DNA from: Macrostomum hystrix
Taxonomy: Eukaryota > Platyhelminthes > Macrostomidae
Direction of reading: 5' to 3'
NCBI GenBank assembly: GCA_950097015.1
Contig: CATNEN010000001.1
Span: 25,972,501-26,036,500, forward strand
DNA length: 64,000 nt
In this document: positions 1-8,637 of the stretch, piece by piece
How the letters are laid out: each line of letters starts with the position of its first letter
Numbering within the stretch: position 1 is the first letter of the stretch
The notes under the pieces: model-generated
Databases searched by the model: none
Seen by the model: only the letters and a program-made list of their open reading frames with translations
Told to the model about the DNA's origin: nothing
Program-made: the position numbers and the translations under genes

Positions 1-462
1 GACCCTGAAGGATTGGTGGATAGCTGTGCCTGAAGGATTAATCAATAGCTGACCCTGAAGGATTGGTGGATAGCTGAGCCTGAAGGATCAGTGGATAGCT
101 GACCCTGAAGGATTGGTGGATAGCTGACCCTGAAGGATTAGAGGATAGCTGACCCTGAAGGATCAGTGGATAGCTGACCCTGAAGGATTAGAGGATAGCT
201 GACCCTGAAGGATCAGTGGATAGCTGACCCTGAAGGATTAGAGGATAGCTGACCCTGAATGATCAGTGGATAGCTGACCCTGAAGGATTAGAGGATAGCT
301 GACCCTGAAGGATCAGTGGATAGCTGACCCTGAAGGATTAGAGGATAGCTGACCCTGAAGGATTAGAGGATAGCTGACCCTGAAGGATTAGAGGATAGCT
401 GACCCTGAAGGATCAGTGGATAGCTGACCCTGAAGGATTAGAGGATAGCTGACCCTGAAAGA
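1..462. repeat. 25-bp minisatellite, cut by window start
   Basis: Eighteen full 25-bp units fill 1-450 in strict register and a partial unit starts at 451. The core is GACCCTGAAGGATTAGAGG. From about 75 onward two variants (GATCAGTGG and GATTAGAGG) alternate, giving a 50-bp higher-order unit. The array continues beyond the left window edge. Confidence 0.95.
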
Positions 463-1432
463 AAGAACAGAGGAATCTTTACTTTTAAGTGTTAAACTTT
501 TCAAATCGTTTGTTTTTTTAGCTAACACTTTCTTTCATAAACGGCACAACAAAGACTGAATTTCTCAGCATATATTTCCAACTGTAAGAGGCTGTGACTT
601 CAGCATTGGATAACTGGGGATAAAATGATGCCCAGTAATCCCAGATTTCAAAGTGAGTTTTCACACAAAAGACAATAGCTTAGAAGACTCAGCTGAAAAA
701 AACAAGGCATTAGTTGAAGTTAAATTAACGACTTTAGTAGACAAATACTTTAAAAGAAAAATGATCGTCATAATCAACAAGTGCTTATAGAAAATTATTC
801 TTGGAAAGTAGTACTGCATGTTTACAACAATTAACGACACAATAATTCCATTTCATTCCAATAAATTAATTAGCAGTTTTAACGGAATTAACGAAAATTC
901 GTTACTGTTTCGTTAATCTTTGTTTCTTAAAGGTTCTGAGTAACTCTGAGTAACTTAAGTCAGTCCGTTATAAAAAAACTAATGTACTAAGCTGAAAAGT
1001 AACGAATTTAATTTTTTGCCGCAATCGACTGTCTGTTAAAGTTACAATGCTACACAGCATTTTTAGATCCACGCAGATGTACTGATGTCGTTGGTCATTG
1101 TTATAAATAAATTAAAAGACAGTAAAATAAAAAAGTCATGCAAAATGCTCCCAAACTACAGCTAATGGAATGGAAATTAAAACGGAAAGAAAACAAATTA
1201 ACAAATAAATATCTGCAGGATGCGAGATTCCAACAAATCTTCGATCTACATGTTCAATTAGGCTCTAGAGAATGTTTCACAGCCGAAACTCCGTGAAAAA
1301 AACTGTGAAGTTTAACATAACAGAACTTGCATTGCACGGGTGGGTGCAGACTGCTCTTATACTGTATCCGGCGAGTGAGACATTGTGCAGCTGCATCACA
1401 CAACAGGCTTTGAAACATTGCACTTGTGATAT
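463..1432. other. AT-rich spacer downstream of SVOP-like gene
   Basis: No coding potential or repeat was seen. On the minus strand this is downstream of the SVOP-like stop codon, so it may hold the rest of its 3' UTR. An ATTAAA-type hexamer on the minus strand (TTTAAT at 1007-1012) is the only poly(A)-signal candidate noticed and is weak. Confidence 0.5.
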
Positions 1433-1483
1433 CAGACAGAGAGACAGACAGGCAGAGAGACAGACAGACAGACAGGCAGACAG

Positions 1484-1561
<78 letters not shown>

Positions 1562-1613
1562 GGACAGGCAGACAGACAGACAGACAGACAGACAGACAGG
1601 CAGACAGACAGGC

Positions 1614-1650
<37 letters not shown>

Positions 1651-1669
1651 GGCAGACAGGCAGACAGGC

Positions 1670-1721
<52 letters not shown>

Positions 1722-1745
1722 GGACAGGCAGACAGACAGACAGAC

Positions 1746-1781
<36 letters not shown>

Positions 1782-1789
1782 GGACAGGC

Positions 1790-1885
<96 letters not shown>

Positions 1886-2100
1886 GGAGAGACAGGCAGG
1901 CAGGCAGGCGGACAGACAGGCAGACAGACAGACAGACAGCCAGACAGGCAGACGGACAGGCAGACAGACAGACAGACGGAGAGACAGGCAGGCAGGCAGG
2001 CGGACAGACAGACAGGCAGACAGACAGACAGACAGCCAGACAGGCAGACGGAGAGGCAGACAGACAGGCAGACAGGCAGACAGACAGACAGTGAGACAGG
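1433..2100. repeat. (CAGA)n tetranucleotide array
   Basis: About 670 bp of CAGACAGA with CAGG, CGGA and GAGA interruptions. It begins 4 nt beyond the SVOP-like stop codon (2104-2106, minus strand), so the transcript would carry a (UCUG)n tract at the start of its 3' UTR. Long open frames on both strands (DRQT and CLSV repeats) come only from the 4-bp period reading through all frames. Confidence 0.95.
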
Positions 2101-2103
2101 CAG

Positions 2104-2469
2104 TTAGTCAGTTTTGCTCTCCCCAAAGCCAGCACCTCTAGTTTCATCCACAGCATCAGCAGCATCAGCAGCAGCAGCACGCATGCGAATCTCGGCGGTG
2201 GCTGACTGTCCGTCAGGAGCCGCAGAGAAGCTGACTACATCGGGCGCCGGGTCCAGGCTGTGCGGCATGGCGCGGCCCTTGGTCTCGATGGGCAGCAGCA
2301 GGCACAGCCCGGCGCAGGCCAGGTCGACCAGCACGTAGATGACGAAGGCCAGCTTAACGCTCACATCTGGCATGATCACCTGGGCCACGAATGGCGTACT
2401 CATGGAGCCTAGGCGAGCCATGGACGAGCAGGTGCCCAACCCTAGGCTGCGAATCACCGTGGGGTACAC
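2104..2469 (-). CDS. SVOP: SVOP-like exon 6 (C-terminus)
   Basis: Acceptor CTCTAG precedes [19 protein letters not shown], which continues the preceding exon's IYTTE to restore the family motif TPEVYPT. It encodes helices 11 and 12, then PIETKGRAM and a cytoplasmic tail of about 60 residues rich in Ala and Asp. Stop TAA is at 2106-2104. The tail shows no motif I recognise. Confidence 0.92.
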   Translation of the reverse strand: MYPTVIRSLGLGTCSSMARLGSMSTPFVAQVIMPDVSVKLAFVIYVLVDLACAGLCLLLPIETKGRAMPHSLDPAPDVVSFSAAPDGQSATAEIRMRAAAADAADAVDETRGAGFGESKTD

Positions 2470-5400
2470 CTAGAGATAAGTTGTTTTAGATTACAATTCT
2501 ATGCGAGACCATAGATCCCAGTCATCCCAGATCCCAATATTGAAAATGATCTTTAGTCATCCCAGATCCCAATATCGATGTTGATCCCTAGTCATCCCAT
2601 ATCCCAATAAAGAAAATGATCCCTAGTCATCCCAAATCCCAATATTGAAAACTATTCCTAGTCATCCCAGATCCCAATATTGAAAATGATCCCTAGTCAT
2701 CACAGATCCCAATATCGATATTGATCCGTAGTTATCCCAGATCCCAATTTTGAAAATGATCACTAGTCATCCCAGATCATAATATCGAAAATCAATTATC
2801 CCAGATCCCATTATCGGACGCCCTCTCCCGCTATCCCAAATCTCCACAAGATATCCCAGATAAAAAGTCGGAAATGCCTCAGTTAAAAGCAGACCCCAAT
2901 ATTTGAAATAATCCCAGAATAATCCGAATCGCCTCTACTCAGTCGCTCTCTCACCTCAGTGGTGTAGATGTAGATGGTGTTATAGATGCCGGCGGCATGG
3001 GCCCTGATCAAGAACAGCAGGGCGGTGGTGGCAGCCTTGGGCACGCACATGTAGGTCAGGCCGAAGAACAGGCCGGTGAGCAGGTAGTTGATGCACATTG
3101 TCCACCGTCTGCCCAGTGCGTCAATAGTCAGCATGTTGATGGGGATAATGACAAACTCGCCAAACGATGAGATTACCATGGCAGTGTAGTCATCCGACTC
3201 CAGTCCCCGGCAGCAGGAATTGTCCGTGACCACCTCGGTGGCATTGTTACCAACTGTGACAGACTGGGCCGAGCTGAAACAGTCCTGGTGGAAGCGGAAG
3301 ATCTCCGTGCTCACCAGCACGATGCCATAGTAGGAGAATGACACGCCGAACCACATGAAGAACAGAATCAGGCTGGTGAGACGGTAGGACGGGTGGAACA
3401 GCGACTTGAGGTGGCCTCGGTCCTCCTGGCATTCACATTTTGTGCTGGTTTGTACTCTCTTGAGCAAGACAAGTCTCTCCCCTCCGAATCTCACAATTCA
3501 CTCCATCGGAATCTCACATCTCTTTTTCTAAATCTCACCTCCTCTCCTCCTCTCACTATTAATCTCACAGCCTCTCACTATGAATCTGACCCCCTATCAC
3601 TCTGAATCTCACCACCTATCACTCTGAATCTCACCCCCTATCACTCTGAATCTCACCCCCTATCACTCTGAATCTCACCCTTTATCACTATGAATCTCAC
3701 CCCTTTCACTCTGAATCTCACCCCTTTCACTCTGAATCTCACCCCCTCTCACTCTGAAAATCACTTCTTTGAATCTGATTCTCAGCCTCTCTTTTTCCCA
3801 GTCTCCCATTCTCGCATTGTCTCACCTCGTTGACAATAACAATCTCCGGTCGACCTTTCATCTGCGGCTTGCCGTTCTCCCTAGCGATCTGGTTAATAAC
3901 GGCTACGGCTTTGTCTGTCTGGCCTGAGGCCAGCAGGTAGCGAGCGGATTCAGGCAGGTACTGAAATGGGAGAGTGTCAGTGGTTGTGTCAGCAAGGTGT
4001 GTCAGAAGGAAGGTGCGTCAGTAGGAAGGTGTGTCAGTAGGAAGGTGTGTCAGTAGGAAGGTGTGTCAGTACGAAGGTGTGTCAGTAGGAAGGTGCGTCA
4101 GAAGGAAGGTGTGTCAGTAGCAAGGTGTGTCAGTAGGAAGGTGTGTCAGTAGCAAGGTGTGTCAGTACTCAGTAGGAAGGTGTGTCAGTAGGAAGGTGCG
4201 TCAGTAGGAAGGTTTGTCAGAAGGAAGGTGTGTCAGTACGAAGGTGTGTCAGTACGAAGGTGTGTCAGTACGAAGGTGTGTCAGTAGGAAGGTGTGTCAG
4301 TAGCAAGGGTGTCAGTAGGAAGGTGTGTCAGCAAGGTGTCAGCAAGCTCTCATGATAGCATGAAGATGAGTACACAAGAAGGCCATGTTTGAAGGCCACT
4401 CACCCCCAAGGACAGCATGAAGATGAACAGTGGCAACGCAGAGAATGCCACCAGGTATCTCCAGCCGAGAGTTGGCAGCACCAGGTAGGCGAGAACAATC
4501 TCAAACGTGGATCCAATGCCCCAGAACACATTGTACAGGATCAGCACCTTGGCGCGGTACTTCTGCGGCAGGTACTCGGACAGCAGGGTGAAGGAGGAGG
4601 CGGCGCCGCCGATGCTGAAGCCAACGAGGCAGCGCAGGGTGATGAGCCAGAAATAGTTGGGTGAGAATGAGCACAGCAGGCCGAAGTAGGCGATGAGGCT
4701 CAGGCTGAGGCTGACCACGCTCCAGCGGCCTCGCTTGTCCGAGATGGCGCCCCAGCTTGGAGCTCCGATCAGCATGCCGGCGAACACCACGGTGGTGATG
4801 AGGGCTACCTGAGTGGAGTTCAGGTGCCAGTCGCAGCGAAGCGCCGGGCCAAGCACTGACAGTAGCAGCATCTCCATCGCGTCAGCCGACTGGGCGGGTG
4901 GAGACGGTGGGTCGGGGGGTGATAAAATACTTTAGATTTCTTAGATTTTAGAGAGGACATAGCAGATATGGAAGGGGTATATGAGATATTTTAGAATATT
5001 TTAGATCTCAAGGGTAGATGGTCGCTTTTGGAAATGAGATTAGAGATTGGGCGGTGAGAGTGGAAACGGGAGATTTACGAGGGGAGATGGGAAGGTCAAT
5101 GGGAATCTGGGAAAATCCAAAAAAGTAGGATACTTAAGCCCACTCACCGACATAATGCCTGTGATGCAGAGGATTTTAATTTGAAACTTTCCAAATCCCA
5201 GCTGTTCAACAGCTTCCTCAACTGTGTACCGATCGGCGCTGGCGTTGCTGCTGTTAGCGCCGTTGGAAGCTTCGGTCGACTCGCCAGACGACCTGCCGGA
5301 GTTGAGAAGCTCTCGAGCGTCTGGAAGACGACGCGTACAGGAAATCAGAATTTTTGTTAAAATGTTTACTTTAAGACAGAAAAAAACAGAAAGCAAAAGA

Positions 5401-8400
5401 AACTAATGACACAAGTGGAACAGAAAACAACTGCTAGCAAAATTAGCTTGGATTTTGTACTGTACAGCTGTCCACAGTCCATGGACTGGTTAGGCCGCCG
5501 CTGACACCCAAATTTCTACCTATACGGTCCAGACTCCATTTGTGAACAAAAAGCAACAACACAGGCAACAGAAAATGCAGGTAAAAGTGCCTACTGGGAC
5601 AGTAATAATTAAATAGTTTAGGACAGCTTGAGCAGACAACCTCGCAAGGCAGAGTAGGTCTTTGCGTTGGAAGTTGCAGTTGTCAACGGTCGAAGAATTT
5701 CTGAAGAATGTCGCTGCATTTCTTAAGCCTCCGTGGGATTTCACTCTTTGGGGATCAGTGATTTGAAATGCGAAAGATAGGCAGAGACAGACCGCGAGTT
5801 TAAGTCTGCTTTTTTAACGGCAAAGAAAATAGAGAAAGAGAAGGATTGTGCATTTGAAGTGGTTGAGACGCAACTCACAGAAAAAGGTGGGCTGAAATCA
5901 AGAGCCTAAATCAATCCGTGTGGGATACGGATTGGAGCCAATCTCTGCTGACCGATCGATACTGGAGGCCACTGGAGGCCAAAGCTTTTACAAAGCAATA
6001 AAGCAACCCCCGGATTGCTTGAAACAACATTAGAGGATTTTCTGTTACTAGTGTGAATTAAATATGAACAGACACTTTATGCCCGTTTTAGTCTAAAAAT
6101 TTATGATGTTTGAGTCATTCGTGTGCTCATTGAGATTGGAGTCATTCGTGTGCTCATTGAGATTCCGAGTCATTCGTGTGCTCATTGAGATTTTGAGTCA
6201 TTCGTGTGTTCATTAAGATTCCGAGTCATTCGTGTGCTCATTGAGATTCCGAGTCATTCGTGTGCTCATTGAGATTGGAGTCATTGGTGTGCACATTAAG
6301 ATTTTAAGTCACTCAATAAAAATAAAAAACTAACAACAAAAACTGTCAAACTACAACAAGAGAAAAAATGATAAAATATTGCGCATTGTGGGGCACAAAC
6401 TTCTCTTCCGAGCTTGCTCATAAGCAGCAGCAGCAGCGCCGGCTGGTTCAATGGCAGCAGACGTTTGTGCAGTCGCTCTCGACACTCCGATCTGGCTAAG
6501 ATCGCCTGCAGGAACAAGGGCACAATGCGGCGAAAAACTACTTTCGGGGCAATTTCAAAAAGATTTCAGTTACCCATCGGAACGAAAACTAGACGGATGG
6601 GGTGAGAAACCAGCTGAAGATTGGAGGAAGGAGGTGAGAAACCAGCTGAAGATTGGAGGAAGGAGGTGAGAAACCAGCTGAAGATTGGAGGAAGGAGGTG
6701 AGAAACCAGCTGAAGATTGGAGGAAGGAGGTGAGAAACCAGCTGAAGATTGGAGGAAGGAGATTAGAACACACCTGAAGATTGGAGGAAGGAGGTTAGAA
6801 CTCACCTGAAGATTGGAGGAAGGAGGTTAGAACTCACCTGAAGATTGGAGGAAGGAGGTTAGAACACACCTGAAGATCGGAGGAAGGAGGTTAGAACTCA
6901 CCTGAAGATTGGAGGAAGGAGGTTAGAACTCACCTGAAGATTGGAGGAAGGAGGTGAGAACCCACCTGAAGATTGGAGGAAGGAGGTTAGAACACACCTG
7001 AAGATCGGAGGAAGGAGGTTAGAACACACCTGAAGATCGGAGGAAGGAGGTTAGAACCCACCTGAAAATTGGAGGAAGGAGGTAAGAACCCACCTGAAGA
7101 TCGGAGGAAGGAGGTTAGAACTCACCTGAAGATTGGAGGAAGGAGGTTAGAACTCACCTGAAGATTGGAGGAAGGAGGTTAGAACCCACCTGAAGATTGG
7201 AGGAAGGAGGTTAGAACTCACCTGAAGATTGGAGGAAGGAGGTTAGAACCCACCTGAAGATTGGAGGAAGGAGGTGAGAACCCACCTGAAGATTGGAGGA
7301 AGGAGGTTAGAACCCACCTGAAGATTGGAGGAAGGAGGTGAGAACCCACCTGAAGATTGGAGGAAGGAGGTGAGAACCTGCCTGAAGATTGGAGGAAGGA
7401 GGTTAGAACTCACCTGAAGATTGGAGGAAGGAGGTTAGAACACACCTGAAGATTGGAGGAAGGAGGTGAGAACTCACCTGAAGATTGTAGGAAGGAGGTG
7501 AGAACCTGCCTGAAGATTGGAGGAAGGAGGTTAGAACTCACCTGAAGATTGGAGGAAGGAGGTTAGAACACACCTGAAGATTGGAGGAAGGAGGTGAGAA
7601 CCCGCCTGAAGATTGTAGGAAGGAGGTGAGAACCTGCCTGAAGATTGGAGGAAGGAGGTTAGAACTCACCTGAAGATTGGAGGAAGGAGGTTAGAACACA
7701 CCTGAAGATTGGAGGAAGGAGGTGAGAACTCACCTGAAGATTGTAGGAAGGAGGTTAGAACCTACCTGAAGATTGGAGGAAGGAGGTTAGAACACACCTG
7801 AAGATTGGAGGAAGGAGGTTAGAACCCATGAGGGAATAATTGAGTCGAGAAGCCACTTTTAGAATGGTTTAAAAACCTGAATTAGGCATTCAGTACAGCG
7901 GAGGAAATCTAGCAATATAAAAGCATGCAAACTGATCACCCAAGCAAATGAATTCCTTCTCTGAATGCAGAAAATACCAATAAAGCATAGATTGACTGAT
8001 ATTTGAGCACAAATGCACAAAAGCAAAGCTAAAAATACATTACAACTGTCGCTTTGCCCTGGCTAGTGTAGAAATTTCCGGGGGAATGAACCAGCGAGCG
8101 ATATCGAACCCTATATGGCCTCGCTGACTGAGCATGAAACAATCGCTGACTGGTGTTCCCACCAGTGCCGCTTGCTGTTAAAGAGGCCAGCCGATACCAG
8201 TATTTCTAGGGACAATAAAAATAGCAACAGTTGGTTATTTAGGAGAGCTACAGCAGGGCTGAATACAAGGGCCGAGTAGCTCAGTTGGTTAGAGCGTCGT
8301 GCTGATAACGCGAAGGTCGAGGGTTCGACCCCCTCCCCGGCCAGGATTTTTTGCGATTCGGAGCTCTTAAACTTATAGTACTATATAAACAAATGCTACT

Positions 8401-8507
8401 TTTGCCCAAAAACAACGGGCAAAAAAAGCTAGTAGTACTATAAAACAGATTTTCTCACCATCCTCATCGATAATGTCCTCTTCCAGTCTGTAACGATTCC
8501 TAGCCAT
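2104..8507 (-). CDS. SVOP: SVOP-like major facilitator transporter (whole gene)
   Basis: Predicted 12-helix membrane transporter of the SV2/SVOP branch of the major facilitator superfamily. Animal SVOP is a synaptic-vesicle protein; its substrate is not established. Coding exons on the minus strand: 8459-8507 (likely first), 5148-5320, 4404-4889, 3826-3960, 2955-3425 and 2104-2469. All junctions are GT-AG and in phase, giving about 559 residues, close to vertebrate SVOP (about 550). Family signatures in order are [22 protein letters not shown] in helix 1, the loop 2-3 motif [17 protein letters not shown] in helix 4, PESARY after helix 6, EDRG, FSYYG in helix 7, [19 protein letters not shown] and PIETKGR after helix 12. 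Identity as SVOP/SVOP-like rather than SV2 rests on the short loop between helices 7 and 8. The four introns within 2104-5320 are short; three are filled by different minisatellites. No promoter was recognised. Expression and substrate cannot be read from the sequence. Confidence 0.88.
2470..2954 (-). other. SVOP-like intron 5 with 35-bp repeat
   Basis: GT-AG intron of 485 bp, phase 0. About 2514-2850 is a degenerate repeat of about 35 bp with core AGTCATCCCAGATCCCAAT, around nine or ten copies, also seen as ATCCCAGATCCCAATATTGA. Confidence 0.85.
2955..3425 (-). CDS. SVOP: SVOP-like exon 5 (helices 7-10)
   Basis: Encodes [10 protein letters not shown], helix 7 with [14 protein letters not shown], a Cys-containing extracellular loop of about 40 residues with an N-glycosylation sequon (NNAT), and helices 8-10 with DALGRRWTM between 8 and 9. 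The donor is GAG|GTGAGA. The acceptor is ambiguous: CCAG before 3425 gives NE-EDRG, the best family fit, while CAAG before 3458 has a slightly better pyrimidine stretch and would add 11 residues ([11 protein letters not shown]). Both keep the frame. Confidence 0.88.
3426..3825 (-). other. SVOP-like intron 4 with 22-bp repeat
   Basis: 400-bp GT-AG intron, phase 0. About 3525-3780 is an imperfect repeat of about 22 bp with core CACTCTGAATCTCACCCC. No similarity to the minisatellites in neighbouring introns. Confidence 0.85.
3826..3960 (-). CDS. SVOP: SVOP-like exon 4 (PESAR loop)
   Basis: This 45-codon exon has phase 0 at both ends and is too short and start-less to show as a long open frame. 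It reads [20 protein letters not shown]... and ends ...[15 protein letters not shown] is the sugar-porter/SV2-family motif at the start of the large central cytoplasmic loop. Acceptor TTTCAG|TAC and donor GAG|GTGAG both fit consensus. Confidence 0.9.
3961..4403 (-). other. SVOP-like intron 3 with 16-bp repeat
   Basis: 443-bp GT-AG intron, phase 0. About 3985-4345 is a 16-bp array, plus-strand core GTGTGTCAGTAGGAAG, roughly 22 copies. In the sense strand each unit reads CTTCCTACTGACACAC, pairing a pyrimidine stretch with a TACTGAC branch-point-like heptamer. Confidence 0.88.
4404..4889 (-). CDS. SVOP: SVOP-like exon 3 (helices 1-6)
   Basis: 162 codons, phase 0 at both ends, starting [14 protein letters not shown] and covering helices 1-6. 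Visible motifs are [11 protein letters not shown] (MFS motif A between helices 2 and 3), [10 protein letters not shown] in helix 4, the conserved acidic residue in [11 protein letters not shown] (helix 5), and [13 protein letters not shown] (helix 6). Acceptor is CCCAG|TCG, donor GGG|GTGAGT. Confidence 0.92.
5148..5320 (-). CDS. SVOP: SVOP-like exon 2 (N-terminal cytoplasmic)
   Basis: Acceptor TCTTCCAG|AC and donor TCG|GTGAGT. It reads (D)[20 protein letters not shown]..., a Ser/Asn-rich disordered stretch, then [18 protein letters not shown], the strongly conserved segment just before helix 1 in the SVOP/SV2 family. It enters in phase 1, so the upstream exon must supply one nucleotide. The 258-bp intron 4890-5147 shows no repeat. 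Confidence 0.88.
5321..6104. other. SVOP-like intron 1, unique part
   Basis: AT-rich intronic sequence with no exon, RNA gene or repeat recognised. A short minus-strand open frame at 5520-5744 has no family signature. Confidence 0.5.
6105..6310. repeat. 27-28-bp repeat, about 7 copies
   Basis: Imperfect units with core GAGTCATTCGTGTGCTCATT, lying in the putative first intron of the SVOP-like gene. 6311-6595 is unique sequence with a short CAGCAGCAGCAG run. Confidence 0.9.
6596..7832. repeat. 32-bp minisatellite, about 38 copies
   Basis: Period is exactly 32 bp. The core is ACCTGAAGATTGGAGGAAGG followed by AGGTTAGAAC and a variable NNC. The left end uses an AAACCAGC variant; the rest use ACTCACC, ACACACC or ACCCACC. 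In the sense orientation of the SVOP-like gene (minus strand) about a dozen units contain CAGGTGAGT, a full 5' splice-site consensus. Confidence 0.95.
7833..8269. other. Unique spacer before tRNA gene
   Basis: No exon or repeat seen. It lies in the putative SVOP-like first intron. Confidence 0.5.
8270..8343 (+). tRNA. tRNA-Ile (anticodon GAT), possibly a variant or pseudo-tRNA
   Basis: A 74-nt cloverleaf. The acceptor arm GGCCGAG pairs with CCCGGCC with one A6:C67 mismatch. The D arm is GCTC/GAGC. Anticodon stem TCGTG/CGCGA encloses loop CTGATAA, giving GAT. The T arm GAGGG/CCCTC encloses TTCGACC, and the discriminator is A. Internal promoters are intact: A box TAGCTCAGTTGG, B box GGTTCGACCCC. 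A T6 Pol III terminator follows at 8347-8352. The body resembles eukaryotic tRNA-Ile(AAT), but G34 in isoleucine tRNA is unusual for a nuclear gene, where A34 (inosine) is the rule. With the mismatch, this may be a mutated or SINE-related copy. It is antisense inside the putative SVOP-like first intron, about 115 bp from the exon-1 donor. Confidence 0.8.
8459..8507 (-). CDS. SVOP: Likely first coding exon of SVOP-like gene
   Basis: Reads [16 protein letters not shown] plus one nucleotide, then the strong donor G|GTGAGA. The leftover G joins AC of the exon at 5148-5320 to make an Asp codon, so phase matches. The acidic start fits the cytoplasmic N-terminus of SVOP proteins, and adding it brings the total to about 559 residues. 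The evidence is the start codon, donor and phase, not sequence similarity. The TTCTAG just before the ATG could instead be an acceptor, making this an internal exon. The implied intron (5321-8458) is 3.1 kb. Confidence 0.55.
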
Positions 8508-8637
8508 CTAGAATTGTTGCTAGCAGGCTATACGAAATCACCACCTGCTGACACTGAGACGCAGCTGCTGGGAGGCCGCTGTGACTGCCACCGACTGGAA
8601 GTTTTGAGAAGAAAAAACTGTTAAAATGATACCCTTT
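8508..8637. other. Sequence upstream of candidate first exon
   Basis: 130 bp between the candidate start codon and a large array. No TATA box or other promoter element recognised. Confidence 0.4.

Noticed and set aside
1007-1012. ATTAAA as the SVOP-like poly(A) signal
   Set aside because: Single weak hexamer 1.1 kb past the stop in AT-rich sequence; likely chance.
1254-2180. Cys/Leu/Ser/Val-rich frame of 308 residues
   Set aside because: Translation of (TCTG)n plus part of the SVOP-like exon in the wrong frame.
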